A model generated the notes under the pieces. The model was not told the DNA's origin, made no database searches, and saw only the letters and a program-made list of their open reading frames with translations. Below, piece after piece: positions 1 through 12,658 of a stretch of DNA of 64,000 bases (position 1 is its first letter; every line of letters starts with the position of its first letter). The translations under genes were made by a program, and so were the position numbers. Source of the DNA: Wallemia ichthyophaga EXF-994 (lineage: Eukaryota > Basidiomycota > Wallemiomycetes > Wallemiales > Wallemiaceae); assembly GCF_000400465.1 (NCBI RefSeq), contig NW_008806282.1, forward strand, positions 310,001-374,000, given 5' to 3'.

Positions 1-147
1 TTTGAATTGCCCATGATGATGCCCAATTATTTTACTCAGCGTGCATATGTGAGGTTTTTGGTGGGTTTGTCACTTCTGCCGGCTTTTAAGAAGGAAGCCA
101 GCCTGCCTTACTCTCAGGAGCCAATGTTGAAACGTGTCAGACCTTAA
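1..147 (+). CDS. Possible 3' end of an unidentified gene (partial)
   Basis: An open frame enters from the left edge and stops with TAA at 145-147. A pyrimidine-rich stretch ending in CAG just before position 41 could be a 3' splice site, so the last exon may begin there and the frame is not certain. The peptide is short and I do not recognise it. Its position tail-to-tail with MOT1 fits the packing seen elsewhere in the window. The alternative is non-coding 3' flank. Low confidence. Confidence 0.25.
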   Translation, partial: FELPMMMPNYFTQRAYVRFLVGLSLLPAFKKEASLPYSQEPMLKRVRP

Positions 148-369
148 CGTCTTATATCACATTTAACCACGCTCCACATCGCTAATGCGAGCACCAGGGC
201 AATATCGCAACACAAATTCTGATGAGATAAAAGGCAAGAAAATAATTCAAAGTAGCCATACCCAGCCTTGACCATGTTCGAAAACGCTTTTAGATTAAAC
301 TTCAGATAAATTATGAATAATGTATACAAGTGAAAAGCTCCCTTTCCCTGTATGCAGGACAGATAATCA

Positions 370-3300
370 TTACATACTGCTGATGAAGTTGTTCACATCT
401 AGCGACTCATATTCATCTTCGGGAGGTAAATCTTCGAGACCTTCCAACATATTCTTCTGTGAATTTGGAGCATTGGAATTTCTCTTGCTGTTGTCAGATT
501 CGTTTTCTGCTCCAGTGGAGAGACTGAATAGATCGAGTACTTGTCCAGTATCCATTGTGTCTAAACTATTATTCTGTTGCGTAACAATTGAGTTAGCAAC
601 ATTAAGTTTGAAACGTTGCAAGCTATGACAGATTTTGTTATTACTGGTCTAAAACTAAAGGATAAACTTACCCCATTATCTTCTCTTCAAGAGTACCTCT
701 GGTTATCAATCGATAAACATTGACTGTTTTCTTCTGTCCTAATCTATGTGCCCTATCCATAGCCTGTAAATCACGCTGTGGATTCCAATCGTGTTCCACA
801 AATATGACTGTATCAGCACCAGTCAAATTCAATCCTAAACCCCCAACATGAGTAGTCAACAACAAAACATCAATACTTGGATCTTGATTGAACTTTTGGA
901 CAACGGAATGACGACTATCTGCCGGCGTTTGACCATCTAGTCTCATAAATGAAACAGAAGGCATGAGCTTCCTTAAGAGATCGTTCTCTACTATATCTAG
1001 CATTTGCTTCATTTGGCAGAAAATTAGCACCCTATGCTGTGCTACGGTTCCGGTTTCCACGTTAGCTGAATCTTCTGCAGGTTGAACAGTTTCACCGATA
1101 CCACAATCTTGTAGCAGCTGTCTCAATGCTAAAAGTTTTGGTGCGTTGTTTACGTCGCGTATATTACCACCTTTAGATTCTAATGTTTTTATCACTGACT
1201 TATGCTTTGCATTCTGTTCATTGAAGATGAGTGAAGGATGATTGCATAGCTTTCTAAGATACTGCAACGCTTGGAATACATGTTGTTGTTTTTGAGAACC
1301 TTTTTCATCTGTTTTGACCGCTTGATTGGCGTCATCCGCTGCAGAGCTCTTGCCAAATTCTTCATAGAGTTGTTGTTGTAGTTCTGATAGATCGCAATAA
1401 TAATCCTGTATGATTTTGGGTGGTAGATCATCGAGGACATCTTCTTTCAACCTGCGCATAATAAAAGGCAAAATTTGCTTGTGAAGGATTTTTAGTGCGT
1501 TATTTGCAGCTTCTTGTTCTTTTGAAGATGCTTTAGCTTCCCGTGAAGCAAAAATCACTTTGCCAAACTTGTCATTAAAGTGCTTCTCGCTACCTAAAAA
1601 GCCTGGCATCAGGAAGTCAAACAAACTCCATAACTCTAGCACGTTGTTTTGTACGGGGGTACCAGATAGCAATAGTCTATGATGTGCTCTGATCTCTTTC
1701 ACAGCTTTTGTGAGCTTCGTCTTTGTGTTTTTTATCACATGACCCTCGTCCAAAATGCAATATAGCCAATTAACTTTCCCTAAATCGGTTATATCATTTC
1801 GGACAACATCATAAGACATAATGACCACATCATGACGAGGAATTAATTTGCGAAGTTTAATTCTTTCACTAGGACCACCGGTGTAGAGCAGTGGCTTGAT
1901 ATTATTAGCGTATGTCAGCACTTCATGCTTCCAGTGACCAGTTAACGTTGGTGGACAGATAACCAATGATGGTAGGTGCTTGGTGTCAGCAGACTTACTT
2001 TGCTCGTGTTTCATGGCCCTTTCGTGATGCAGACTAGCAAGTATTGTGATTGATTGTAGTGTTTTACCAAGACCCATATCATCACACAAAATACCGTGCA
2101 ATTGATACTTATTCAAAAACGCTAACCAGGAAATCCCTTCTCTTTGATACTTTCTCAAGTCTATATTAAGCTTAATTGGTATTTCATATTCTTCAACTTT
2201 ACTACCATCAAGCAGTTGTGTTAGGAATTTGCGTTCTTCTTCACGTTTCACTAATAACCTTTCAGGGAAATTGACAGGATCGGGTAGGCCAGCCTATGAA
2301 CATATTAGATTTCAAATGATTTCAAATAGGTAACTCACCTCCAACGGGACAAGCTTTACCAGAGTCGCAAACGTACTAGTAGCTAGTTTACGAACGCAGT
2401 CGTCTGCATCGCTGACTCGACCTAGTACTGGAACTACAAGAAACAGAACATAAGGTAGAATTGCAGTTTCGAGCGTGCTAACAATATCTGCGATAAATAA
2501 GCACTATACCTGAAATAGCATTTCACTTACGGTGTATACTTTCGAGAGAACCCTGACGATGATATAAGCAAGAAGAATCTCCTACGAAAGGAACTATGTC
2601 ATCAACAACTCGCAACATGGATTCATTGGTGCATATTTTGCAAATACTAGCTAAAGACTTGCCAGCAGCATATCTAATGACAGCGTAGTTGCTTTTCATG
2701 GCTTGACACAAGTTAGGTAACAATTCAAGTAGCTTGAAGTGTAGACTTGAGTCGACATTTTCAACAACCATCCTGAATATAGTAAAGGAATCTACTATTT
2801 CTTGTCCTTTTTCAGCTGAAAGTTCGGAACCAACGTGATAATCTGTAAATGAAGCCATGCAATCATAAAGCTTTGAGCACTTATCAAATAGTGCCTGACC
2901 GAATTTCCTAGAGAACTCAGATATTGATTGCAAAGCGCCTCTTTGTATTGTAGTTATACGAGGTAAATCTTTCTCATCTTTCAATACACTCTTCTTTGAG
3001 TTCTGATTAGCTGAGGCTGCTACTTTCGCTTCTGTCTCTTCTATCATTAAAGTCATCGAACCCTCACGCAATTTGCTATTGATCGTAAAAATTGGTGTGT
3101 CTGACTCATTCTGACATGCAAAGGTGCAAAGATTTTTTATTATCTTTTCACTTGGATTGGCTTTAGCCGAAGGCAGGCAACAAAGTTCAATTAGGTTCGC
3201 AAGTGCTCTGGCGGCCCGTTGTTGTATATCCATGTTATCTTCTGTCTGTTTTCGTATTAGAATATCTTGATATGTTGGATCTTATGACTCACTTTAATGC

Positions 3301-6087
3301 TGTTCATGATGCTTCTTATGACAGGGTTAAGCTTGGCTGGTAGCTCCTTCAGAGCAACCACTGCAGCAGCAACAGCAGCGTAAACCTGAGTATCATAACG
3401 ATCTTTACGCGTTTTGTAGAATTGAATGGTCGACATGGTTTTCTTTTTTCTGTCGTCTATCATACCGACGGTATTCTTTCTACGGCTACTAATGTTATGG
3501 ATGGCATTATCGTAATCAACTCCCATTAAATGGTCAGCTATCGATAGAGAAAATGCTCCTTCGATGGTTCCTGTTGGATCTATTTCATTTGGTATTGAAG
3601 GTAACGAATCTTTCTTAAGTTTACCATCGTTAATGAGGGAGCTATAGACTATTTGACATTCATTACGGATTTGCGATAACATTAGCCCCATCTCTGAATA
3701 TGTCGTCGGCGTATCACCCAGCAAAATATCAACAAGCTGCTTTTTTAGTAACTTTGCCAGTGAGTTATCTGACAGGTCAGATTTGCTAAAAGTAGCCCAA
3801 TCTTCAATTAAAGCAGCTGCCAGTTGTTGATGAAGAGCGTAGGTCGAACCAACATATGCAGGTATTAGGCCACAGAACGACACCTCTTGAGACTCACTTG
3901 GCCAGTCCGCCAATATTCTAGCTAAAGCATTGACAGCCGCATATCTGCTTTTGAGTATATTTTCAACGCTAACTAGTGATAGGTCTTGTGTCATCATGTT
4001 TTTGTCGATGTTATGAACGTTCTGATTAACATTCTGATTATGTATACCACTAGACTTCACGAAGAAATTACTATCCATTGGCAGACCGATAGGAGTCATG
4101 ACAATAGCAAACCAACCCTGTAAATGATTGAACAAGTATTGATGAATTTCTTCGGACTTTGTATTATCGACAGCGCAATGGAAGAGGTCTAGAGAAGCAT
4201 TGCGAATGTCACTCCGCTCTTCAAGTATGACGTTCTGGTAAACGAATCGGAGAAAGTTATCATCAATCCAGCTATTTGGTAGCGTAGGTGTTTTGACGAA
4301 TTTTATAAGAGTATGAACGACAGCTATCCGAACAGATGCTATGGTATGACGGAAGAATGGATATAAGCGTGAAATCAGCTCAGGTAACGGTGGTCGAGAC
4401 GAATTTTGAGGATTGAGAAGTACTTCCATTATGCTATCATATGCAATAAACTCAGCCAGTAAACCCATTACGATTCCAGTACTACTGCAAAGATCATCTT
4501 TTAACTGAGTGAAACTATCCCAAATGGCATCAAGAATTTGAGGAACACATTCGAAAAGTGTGTTCATGACTACTCCGACTATAGGCTGAAGAGTTGATGC
4601 GGCAACTGCTCTTACGTCGTCGTCTGAATCATTTAAACCAAGTATAACAGCGTCAACCACCTTTCTCAGCATCTCGTTTCTGTTTTTATCAAGTTGATTC
4701 TTCTTGACAGCAACAAAGTATTTCAAGCCTAGCAAACCTGCATGACGAACCTCCCAAACAAAACCTTTATCACCTTTCTTTGCCGGAGACATGCTGTCGT
4801 TTGATGCGTACGACTGGTAAATCATAGTATGCAGTATGGTGTGGACGTGCTCAGTTGAAGTTTCATCCATGTGTAATACGAGAGAAGCAAGCGTCTGGGA
4901 GGCTGTCTCTCTCACTGGACATACTACTTGATCTGAGATGAAATCACCAAATCTATCGAGTATTAAAACGCAAAGAACGTTAGCAGCCATATTTTCCATC
5001 CATACTGTGTGATTGAGTGAATTGTCTTCGGGTTTTGCTTCTACTATCATACCACCGCCAGCTCCTTGAATTTTAAACAATTCTCTCAAACCAACAGCGG
5101 CACCATGTCTTAATTCCCAAGAAGAGCTCAAGAGGTCGAGTTGCATAACATCAGCCAGGGCACCAAATGGATATTCACCAGGAGGCCGCTCGATAAAGCT
5201 AGTTGTAGATTTATTCGCCTTTTCTTCAGCTTCTCTCTCTGCAGCCTTAGCTTTAGGGTCGACAACTAATGATTCTTGTGAAGGCTTGACATCTTCTGTA
5301 CTTTCAACTTTAACTGAGGTGTTCGGTTCATTTACTCTGACTTTTGTTGAAGGTGTATTGGTAGGCTGGCCCAATTTCCGCTTGCGCTTTAGACGATTTC
5401 TCTCCCTCGCAGACAAAGCAGACATGTTCTCTTCAACGGCATCATCTTGAGAGTGTGATTGAGACTGTGGAATTGTGGGGCCAGACACAGACGGTTGCTG
5501 AGGTTGCTGAGTTTGCTGAGTTTGCTGGTTATGACTGACAGACAACTCGTCTTCAACGTTGAAACCAAAACTTTCGTTAGGCTCTAAGAAACCTAAACCG
5601 AGTCTATTAGCAGCTTCTGACTTTGCTGATTGTAAGTTTGCAGTGTTTAACGAAGCGTATTCTTGACCGGTAGACGCCAAAAGTTTGTTATCATTCTGAG
5701 AAAGATCGTTAACATTGAGTAAACGAAGATTAGAAGTTAAGTTTGCGGTTATAACTGAGTTGTCTGTAAAAGGCTTCCAAGTCCCTGATAGCTTGAGGAT
5801 TGACTCAATAGCAAGAGAAGCAGCGATTCTAGTATCCCAATTCTTTGAGCGAAGATGAGGGAGAATCTGACAAAGAGATAAATGAAATATAAAAATGAAG
5901 ATAAATTGAATCTCACTTTGAAGATAAGTCTAACAGCTTCAATCCATTCACCCTCAACGCCAACGTATCCGTCATCGTTGCCAACGCTGAGCTTAGAAAT
6001 CTGGCCAAGTTGCTTTGCTGCTGTTTGTTTTATTGAAGGCGTTGAACCAGTTTCAATAATCTGAATTAATTTATCAAGCCGTGACAT
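370..6087 (-). CDS. MOT1: Mot1/BTAF1, Snf2-family ATPase that removes TBP from DNA
   Basis: Mot1 (BTAF1) uses ATP to strip TATA-binding protein from promoters. Six exons join cleanly: 5917-6087, 3293-5866, 2531-3245, 2339-2487, 672-2293 and 370-622, giving 1827 residues (yeast Mot1 is 1867). The N-terminal part is the HEAT-repeat TBP-binding region, starting MSRLDKLIQIIETGSTP, followed by a basic/acidic linker. The C-terminal third is a Snf2 helicase: Walker A DDMGLGKT, motif II DEGH, motif III LLLSGTPVQNN, and the helicase C part with DRAHRLGQ. The splice at 672/622 restores the family-typical EEKIMGLQRFK. The DEGH box is the usual Mot1 variant of DExH. All introns are GT-AG and 45-50 nt. 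The start is the first ATG and matches the family N-terminus. Confidence 0.96.
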
Positions 6088-6287
6088 ATTCTAAGCTAAA
6101 GGTTCATATGTCGACTCTAGAGGCTGATGGTGGTTGAGGATCGAAATGCAGAATAAATTCCCTTTAAAATCAATTTGAGATTAATTTGAATTCATTCATA
6201 GCTTATTTATTCTCCTTTATTTAATTTACACTTTCCCTGTACGTGATTTGATCTTTTTCCTTCAATTCCACCAACAACTTTATTCAA

Positions 6288-7351
6288 ATGCGGGAACTGC
6301 CTTCTACACCCAATTCTAGGCCTCCTTTACCAAAGCCTCCACTGAAATCTATCACTGCCTCTTCTAAGAAACTCCCTTCGACACCTCACCCACAAACCCA
6401 TTTCAATCTTCCTCCTTCTTCTTCCCTTCCTCCTGTACCAAGCTCTAGTAGGCCTCCTTTACCTTCGTTACCCAACTCCCCTCCGCCTCTGCCCGCAAAA
6501 TCTCCCTTAGTTTCATCCGCTCCATTATCAAGCACCTCTTCCAACCCAATTTCAAAGCCAGAGTCTTCGTACACAGCAAAATCCTTGGCCTTAGGTCTTT
6601 CAACTTGCCATGGATGCGGTAAAGTTGTTATTGAGGGTCGAGTTGTAAATGCAATGAATGCTCATTGGCATCCAGACTGCTTCAAGTAGGTTTAATTAGC
6701 TTTACGTTTATTTCCGTTTATCCCAATTGACTCCTTTAGATGCGCTCAGTGCGGTGAGGCCTTAGAACACGTCGAATACTTTGAGCATGAAGGGAAGCCA
6801 TACTGTCATTTGGATTATCATGAAGTCTGTCATTCCTAATCATATGATTCAAGCTTACAATCCATCACAGAACTTTTCTCCTTACTGCTTCCACTGTCAA
6901 ACTCCAATACTTGAAGCCAACTTTATCACAATAAACGATGATGCTTTCACTGAATCTAATGGTCCAAGTCGACGACTGTATCATTTGAATCATTTCTTCT
7001 GTGTACAGTGTGGTGACCCTTTCTTGGACCCTTCAAGTGACTTTAAAACGTTGGACAAGCCATACACCATGTTTAAAGGTCATCCATATTGTGAGGGATG
7101 TCACAATAGACTACATATGCCTAAATGCAAAACATGTGGTAAATCTGTAACTGAGGATGCTGTAGATGCCTTGGGTAGCTTGTTTCATCTCCAGTGTTTT
7201 GTTTGTGAAGTGAGTTTGACTTTCTCTATTTACAAATTCTTACAACTTTCAGGGATGTCAATTGCCTTTTAATGATCATGCCTTCTTCGAGCAAGTTGGT
7301 AAACCATGGTGCGAGGCTTGCTTCGATATTCTCATACGCAATCTCGTCTAA
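6288..7351 (+). CDS. PXL1: Paxillin-like protein with three LIM domains (Pxl1 type)
   Basis: A 306-residue adaptor, probably of the cell-polarity or cytokinesis cortex as for yeast and fission yeast Pxl1. Exons are 6288-6685, 6740-6824, 6871-7209 and 7253-7351; the total length is divisible by three. Residues 1 to about 105 are proline/serine-rich (repeated PPLP and LPSTP motifs, SH3-ligand-like). LIM1 begins at CHGCGK, LIM2 at CFHCQTP and LIM3 at CKTCGK, each with the paired Cys/His zinc ligands, and the protein ends at ACFDILIRNLV. The second intron (6825-6870) uses the uncommon donor GTCTGT but is required: read-through stops immediately, whereas removal restores standard LIM1-LIM2 spacing. 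The gene is divergent from MOT1 with 200 bp between. The exact family assignment (Pxl1 versus other LIM proteins) is inferred from domain order. Confidence 0.85.
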
Positions 7352-7585
7352 TGTCACATCGATATATAACGGATAATTGAATCACCTATTTCTCCCTCTC
7401 GTACTATCTATCATGTACATATTTATAACACTTTGTAATACTAGTTAATGTAATGTCAATAATGTTAATTATATCGAGTATATCAATGTTTATACCACTT
7501 TAATAGAACAGATTATCACTGAAAGCCAGGATCCTTAATGCTCAAATTGCTTTAAATGCGTCTCGTTATTGTGAATCTATAATTT

Positions 7586-9192
7586 CTAATACTTTGCTAA
7601 AATTTTTCTCGATCCCAGAAAGCGTGCCAACAGAACAACAACACATGCTGCTAAGCATGTTCCGCCGATATAAAACTTTTGTATCGGAATCAGCATTATT
7701 TTGAACCATATTTGAAACTTACCTCGCCTGGCTTGTACGCATCAGCACCAGCTGCTACACCGCCAAGCTTCTCTAGCAATAAACCGCTAACAAAAGAGCC
7801 CAAAAAGTATCCTGGACTTGAGCCTAACTCAAACAGGACAATTCCTGCTTGTATTCTGTACGTTTCAATAGATTGTCCAATACAAGGAACCTCTACGAAA
7901 ATTATTAACTTAAACTTGAAAACTTCTCATTGTACTCACGTAAACTGAACACACCACCACATCCAATACCTACGAGTGCTACTACTACAGCTAATGGACC
8001 AATAGATGTCGCAAACGGCCAAACAACCAAAGCACCTAAACCTGCCAAAAGATAACTCAAAATCAGTGAGTTGATATTTCCACAGGCATCTGCTAGAGCT
8101 CCGAGTCCCAATCTACCAGCTGCAGATGCGAGATTGTAGCCAACGCTAAATGATGCTCCTTGTGAGTCAGAAAGACCAAGACTTCTGGCATAAGTAGGTA
8201 AAATCTATAAATTGTTTGAGATTCTTAAATAGTCAGTAACTTATTTACCTACTGTTGGAAACGCAAAAAAAGGCCATGAGGCAAGGATTTGAGCCAAAAT
8301 AATGCACAAAAATAATCTGCTTTTGAGTGCGTATTTGATATCTTGTAAAAGTGATGGCCTAGGTGGATCCTCAACACCAACTTTGAGCATTAAGGACGCC
8401 GGAATTGTGAAGATGAGTGAAACCATGCCAAGTATACGTAGTGACCAAGACAGACCGAGCTTTTCTGTCAAATGGACTGCAGCTAGACTGAGAATAGCGC
8501 CGCCTATGCCACCTCCAGCTGAGTTGATACCACAAGCCAAGGCTCTTCGCTTTTCAAACCATGTAGCCGGTAAACCAGTGACGCTCTAAGCTCAAGTCAG
8601 ATCAAGATGAGTAGGACAACGATAAACAAACAATCAAGCAACAAGCTAATCCTACACCAACAACCAATCCTTGAGTCGCGAATAAGGTTGGTAAACTGTT
8701 TGTAGCGAAACTTGAAGCAATCTGACCAACACCTAGTAAAATAGAACCAAATAAAGCGACATGTTTATGAGATGTGTACTTGATTGCTAGCATACCAGGA
8801 ACAGAAAGGAGGGCCATGGTACCTGTAGCAAGACCGCTCACAAAAGCTAACTTCCAGGTTGGAGCGACGCCTCGTTTCTCCAATTCAGATTGATAAACAC
8901 CAAAGCTATAGACTTGACCTAGATAGAAGAAGTTGATAGTTGTACAAGCCGCCAAAACCCACCAGCCACGACCACCTTCGCGATAACGATTGCCTTGAAG
9001 GTAGTCTAAGCGCTGATCGAGGTTGTAGAAGCGATAATCAATATGATTGAGAGATCTTTCTTCATTGTTATCATTATTCTTGTTGAGGATGAGATTATCG
9101 ACAGAGCCAGCGTCTGTATCGACGGAAGACCTTGGACTACCGGACAGATTAAGAGAATCGTTTGACTGGAGCCTTAGCATATGAACCGGCAT
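7586..9192 (-). CDS. Major facilitator superfamily transporter, monocarboxylate-type
   Basis: A twelve-helix plasma-membrane transporter of the MFS, closest in style to fungal monocarboxylate (SLC16/MCT-like) permeases. The N-terminus is a soluble, Ser/Asn-rich tail of about 75 residues. The first helix follows the family-typical EGGRGWWVLAAC motif. Five exons are inferred: the junction near 8625/8580 restores a loop reading LISVTGLPATWFEKRRALA, that near 8250/8205 gives FPTILPTYARSLG, a third joins VFSL to QVPCIGQ, and the final short exon encodes helix 12 ending ILAKY. Two donors, GTTTGT and GTAGGT, are weaker than usual. The substrate cannot be told from sequence. It converges with PXL1 and is tandem with RPS6 downstream of it. 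Confidence 0.85.
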
Positions 9193-9578
9193 CGTTATAA
9201 CTCAATCAATGAGCAAGCCGATTAATCTGCGCATAAAGTTCATTCTTCATACATACCATACCGATTCAACTTCAAATGTTTAAGTGAAATGCTGCGCCGC
9301 ACTAAAGCAACTACGTAACTATGCAATATTCAAATATCAATCTGTATTTCTTTATGTACCTGAGTTTTTAATTGACTCAAGCTTGATCAAGTTATAGATT
9401 ATTATCAAAGAGTGTTTTTGACCTTAAAGACATCACGAAGTCATAATATCAACATTTTAAGGCGCTCAACCACTGTGCATTTCTTCGGTTTTACAATGTA
9501 TTGAGAAAAGAATAGAATTTTAAGCAGAAGCCCTAAAAATTTTGTTAGACGAAACGAAAGAGGAATAAAGGAATAAAT
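9193..9578. other. Intergenic, MFS start to RPS6 stop
   Basis: 386 bp of AT-rich sequence with no supported open frame. It should hold the promoter of the MFS gene (read leftward) and the 3' untranslated end of RPS6. No repeat or RNA gene was seen. Confidence 0.6.
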
Positions 9579-10342
9579 TTACTTCTTGGCAGCCTTTTGC
9601 TGTCTGATCTCAGCGAGCTTCTCCTTCTTTTCAGCTTGACGCTTGGCAAGGATTTGTTGGTACTCAGCAACAACCTCCTTTTGAGATTCAGTGTTACGAC
9701 GAGCAACTGAACGGAGATGACGACGACGTTGAAGACGTTGTGGGGTGACCAAACGTTGGATCTTTGGTGCTTTAGTGTATGGCTTAGCACCCTCCTTCTT
9801 TGGTTGAACCTCACGACGGATAACGAACTTGCGGACGTCGTCCTCCTTTGAGAGGTTGAAGAACTTGCGGATCTTGGTGGCTCTCTTTGGACCAAGACGC
9901 TTTGGAAGGGTAGCGTCAGTGAGACCAGGGATTTCCTGTTCACCTTGCTTGACGATTGCAACCGAGAGGACAGCAATGTCCGTGTTGACAATACAACCAC
10001 GAACAGACTTCCTACGACGCTCACCGGTTCTACGAGGTCTGTAGCAAGAGTGACCAGCCTTGAGCAAGAGCTTAACTCTGTGTGGGAGCAAAACACCTTG
10101 CTTCATTGGGAAACCTTGCTTGTCGTTACCACCGGTGATTCTGAAAATGTAGCCCTTCCACTCATCACCGATTGAGTCAGCTGGAACTTCTTGTGACATT
10201 CTCTTCTCCAAGAAGACACGGAAACGACGCTCATCGTCGATGTTGATGGTCTTTTGAAGACCAGTCTGTGGGTTGGCGATGTTGAGCTTCACTGTGAGGG
10301 AAATTAGGCTTATTTGAATAGAATGAAGATTTGAGACTGACT
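9579..10342 (-). CDS. RPS6: 40S ribosomal protein S6 (eS6)
   Basis: eS6 of the small ribosomal subunit, 237 residues. The body is in one exon (9579-10291) and shows the family signature [15 protein letters not shown], the basic stretch [16 protein letters not shown] and a Lys/Arg-rich C-terminal helix. The exon has no ATG of its own. An intron at 10292-10341 (GTCAGT to ACAG, with a CTAAT branch-like site) joins a single A at 10342 to TGAAGCTCAAC, recreating ATG-AAG-CTC, the universal MKLN start of eS6. The start codon therefore appears to be split A|TG by the intron. The donor could also lie a few bases downstream with the same coding result. The C-terminus ends QQKAAKK, without the RRLSS-type S6-kinase serine cluster of the animal protein. 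Divergent from RPS13. Confidence 0.93.
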
Positions 10343-10879
10343 TATGGCCTTGCTGTGCTATGTAAGAATCGAGGTGAGCGTATAAATAAATACCTACGTG
10401 ACTCCTTCAAGCTAAGTTAAAACTATTTTCTTATTCATTCTTCTTACTTACAACTGCGTTCGTGGCGTGCAACAACATTTCCTCATCAAAAATCCTCAGC
10501 AATATCTCGAGAAAAAAAATTCTTAAAGAGGGCGGAATAAAGATGTTTGTATATTTATTTATTGAGTGCATCATCAGGCTATGTATTGTGCTTATTATTA
10601 TACAGTTCTGTTCAATTTGTGCGGGAGTGATGGTACTGATATCTCACCACCGAGGATACACGGCGAGCGTTGTTGAAGTGAGTTAATGTGTACACTAAGC
10701 CCAGCTCCACCCAATCCCAACGCTTTCTGTATTTCTCAATTTTATCTTGAATTTTCACCAACTCCTTCCCTCAAGTCTCAAAAATTATTTTTTCAGCGTC
10801 TTCAGCAGCCACAAGCACCTTCAAGTCGTAAGTAAAATACTTAAATTATACCCACAGGCACTCACAGTAGTTATAGAAC
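10343..10879. promoter_or_regulatory. Shared upstream region of RPS6 and RPS13
   Basis: 537 bp between two divergently transcribed ribosomal-protein genes, so it must contain both promoters and their 5' untranslated regions. It is AT-rich with a poly-T/C stretch near 10780-10800 on the RPS13 side. I could not name a defined element. A 74-codon frame at 10462-10686 has no recognisable similarity and is treated as chance. Confidence 0.6.
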
Positions 10880-11508
10880 ATGGGGTACGTCTATAAATTC
10901 ATCAGGTTGTCCAACTCGTATGCAGTTTGATGGTCTTCTCGTCTCAACACTGCAACGGTGCTCAACCTGTGCATACTTGCTGGGGACTCTGCTGACCACA
11001 AGTCTTCTAGTCGTATGCACAATCCTTCAAAGGGTATTTGTAAGTAGACACTCCATTCCTCTACATGATTTAACCTTGCACTCAAGCCTCATCCGCCCTC
11101 CCTTACCGTCGCAACCCACCTTCATGGCTCAAGGCTACTCCAGAGGATGTTAAGGACTTGATCATTAAGCTCGCTCGTAAGGGTCTTTCACCTTCTCAAA
11201 TCGGTGTCATCCTCCGTGATCAACACGGTGTTCCACAAACCCGTTTCGTCACTGGTAACAAGATTCTCAGAATCCTCAAGTCTCAAGGTTTGGCCCCTGA
11301 ATTACCAGAAGACTTATACTGTCTCATCAAGAAGGCCGTCTCCGTTCGTAAGCACCTCGAGCGTAACCGTAACGACAAGGACTCCAAATTCCGTCTCATC
11401 TGTATCGAGTCTCGTATCCACCGTCTTACTCGTTACTACAGACGCGCCCAAGTTGTTGCACCAACCTTCAAGTACGAATCTCAAACCGCTTCCACCTTAG
11501 TTGCCTAA
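10880..11508 (+). CDS. RPS13: 40S ribosomal protein S13 (uS15)
   Basis: uS15 of the small subunit, 151 residues, the usual eukaryotic length. Exon 1 is only 5 nt (ATG GG, 10880-10884); intron 1 is 10885-11010 (126 nt, more than twice the local norm); exon 2 is 11011-11039; intron 2 is 11040-11086; exon 3 is 11087-11508. The joined protein begins [20 protein letters not shown] and continues with the uS15 core ([18 protein letters not shown], then ending TASTLVA). The splice sites are GTACGT/CTAG and GTAAGT/CAAG. Divergent from RPS6 and convergent with ERV25. Confidence 0.95.
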
Positions 11509-11861
11509 GCGAGGTTTTGCTTGTACTTGATAAATATTGTGTTAGCTTCTACTTTCTGTTAGATTTTTGTCTTGGCTTGTTCTGTCGAATATTTATTTAA
11601 TGCAAATTTGTGTTTAGAGTAAAATTTTCAAGACTATAAATTCTCATCATCATCTCTTATACCTCTTTAAGATATTTGATGCTAGAAATCTAAACCAACT
11701 AAGTTAAACTCAGATTTAGTTGTTTTTTCATTCTAGCTATATTAAAGGGTGAATTTCTAGTATTACAATGCTTCTTAAATGCATTATAATCCCGTGTTCA
11801 TCCAACATATATAGCATCAGTATTATGTAAAGAGCATATGTTTCTAATGCATTAAATTTAT
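11509..11861. other. Intergenic, convergent 3' ends of RPS13 and ERV25
   Basis: 353 bp of AT-rich DNA between two convergent stop codons. It contains only 3' flanking sequence as far as I can see: no ORF, repeat or RNA gene. Confidence 0.6.
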
Positions 11862-12658
11862 TCAAATTAAATACTTTCTTCTAAAGTAGCTTCTTAAATG
11901 GCTTACTTGCCAGACACCCAACACGAATAGCACGGCAAGCGTAATCATTCCAAAGTTCTTCACTCTAGTGTTAGTTGATTCTGCGTGATTGACTTAGATG
12001 TCTTATTATTTGGTTTGGATATACGTACCATTCGTATCGCGCATTCTTTCTTCACGTTTCTTGAGATAATTCATATCAGCAACTATTTCCCTCGTCATTT
12101 GCTCCAATTTGCGCATGTCAGTCTCTATCGTTGAGAGATTCTCCTGATTGGCTATTGCGTTGTAATCAATGGCTTCTGCACCAACATCGATATCAAGGTC
12201 AATGGTCGATTCGTAGCTATTTTGTGTATGCGCTGGTACGTCTATTCAATCATCAATGATGGGTTTCAATATCCTCTATATTCAACTCACTTTCGATCAA
12301 GTAATTGCTGAAGCAAACACCAATATCTGCATGCTGGTGTGTTGTAACAGCAAGCCTAGTTTCACCTTTTATATCCTTCTTATGAAGATAAGTGAAGCGT
12401 TCTTTTGATCCATCTAGTATCTCAACATCTACTCTATTTTCTTGTAAATTTCACAGTAGATACTTTGAAGATACTCCCAACGCACCTCTGCTTTGGTCCT
12501 GCATTCACGTTCGCAGTAACAACTACTAATGTGTCTGCGTTGGCGTAATGCCATATACACTTCGACTCTGGGTATTGGGCTGCTGATAAATCGAATTTTA
12601 TTGCATTTGCTAAAGTGATAAAAAGGAATATGAGGGATATTGTCCAGTCTACTCTCAT
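11862..12658 (-). CDS. ERV25: p24 family cargo receptor, Erv25 type
   Basis: A type I membrane protein of COPII/COPI vesicles that helps load cargo between ER and Golgi. Four exons give about 205 residues: a cleavable signal peptide (MRVDWTISLIFLFITLANA), a GOLD domain with the two conserved cysteines (KCIWHY and GVCFSNYL), a coiled-coil linker with TREIVADMNYLKKREE, one transmembrane helix, and a short tail ending YFRRKYLI. The aromatic/basic tail is the COPI and COPII sorting signal and resembles Erv25 (delta class) rather than Emp24. The start at 12658 was chosen over an upstream in-frame ATG at 12691 because it puts the signal peptide at the N-terminus. All introns are GT-AG, 45-60 nt. 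Confidence 0.92.

Noticed and set aside
6825..6870. In-frame stop in the LIM gene as a pseudogene signal
   Set aside because: A GT-AG intron with a CTAAT branch-like site removes it and restores exact LIM spacing.
10462..10686. 74-codon frame in the RPS6/RPS13 promoter region
   Set aside because: No family resemblance, and it lies in a divergent promoter where chance frames are expected.
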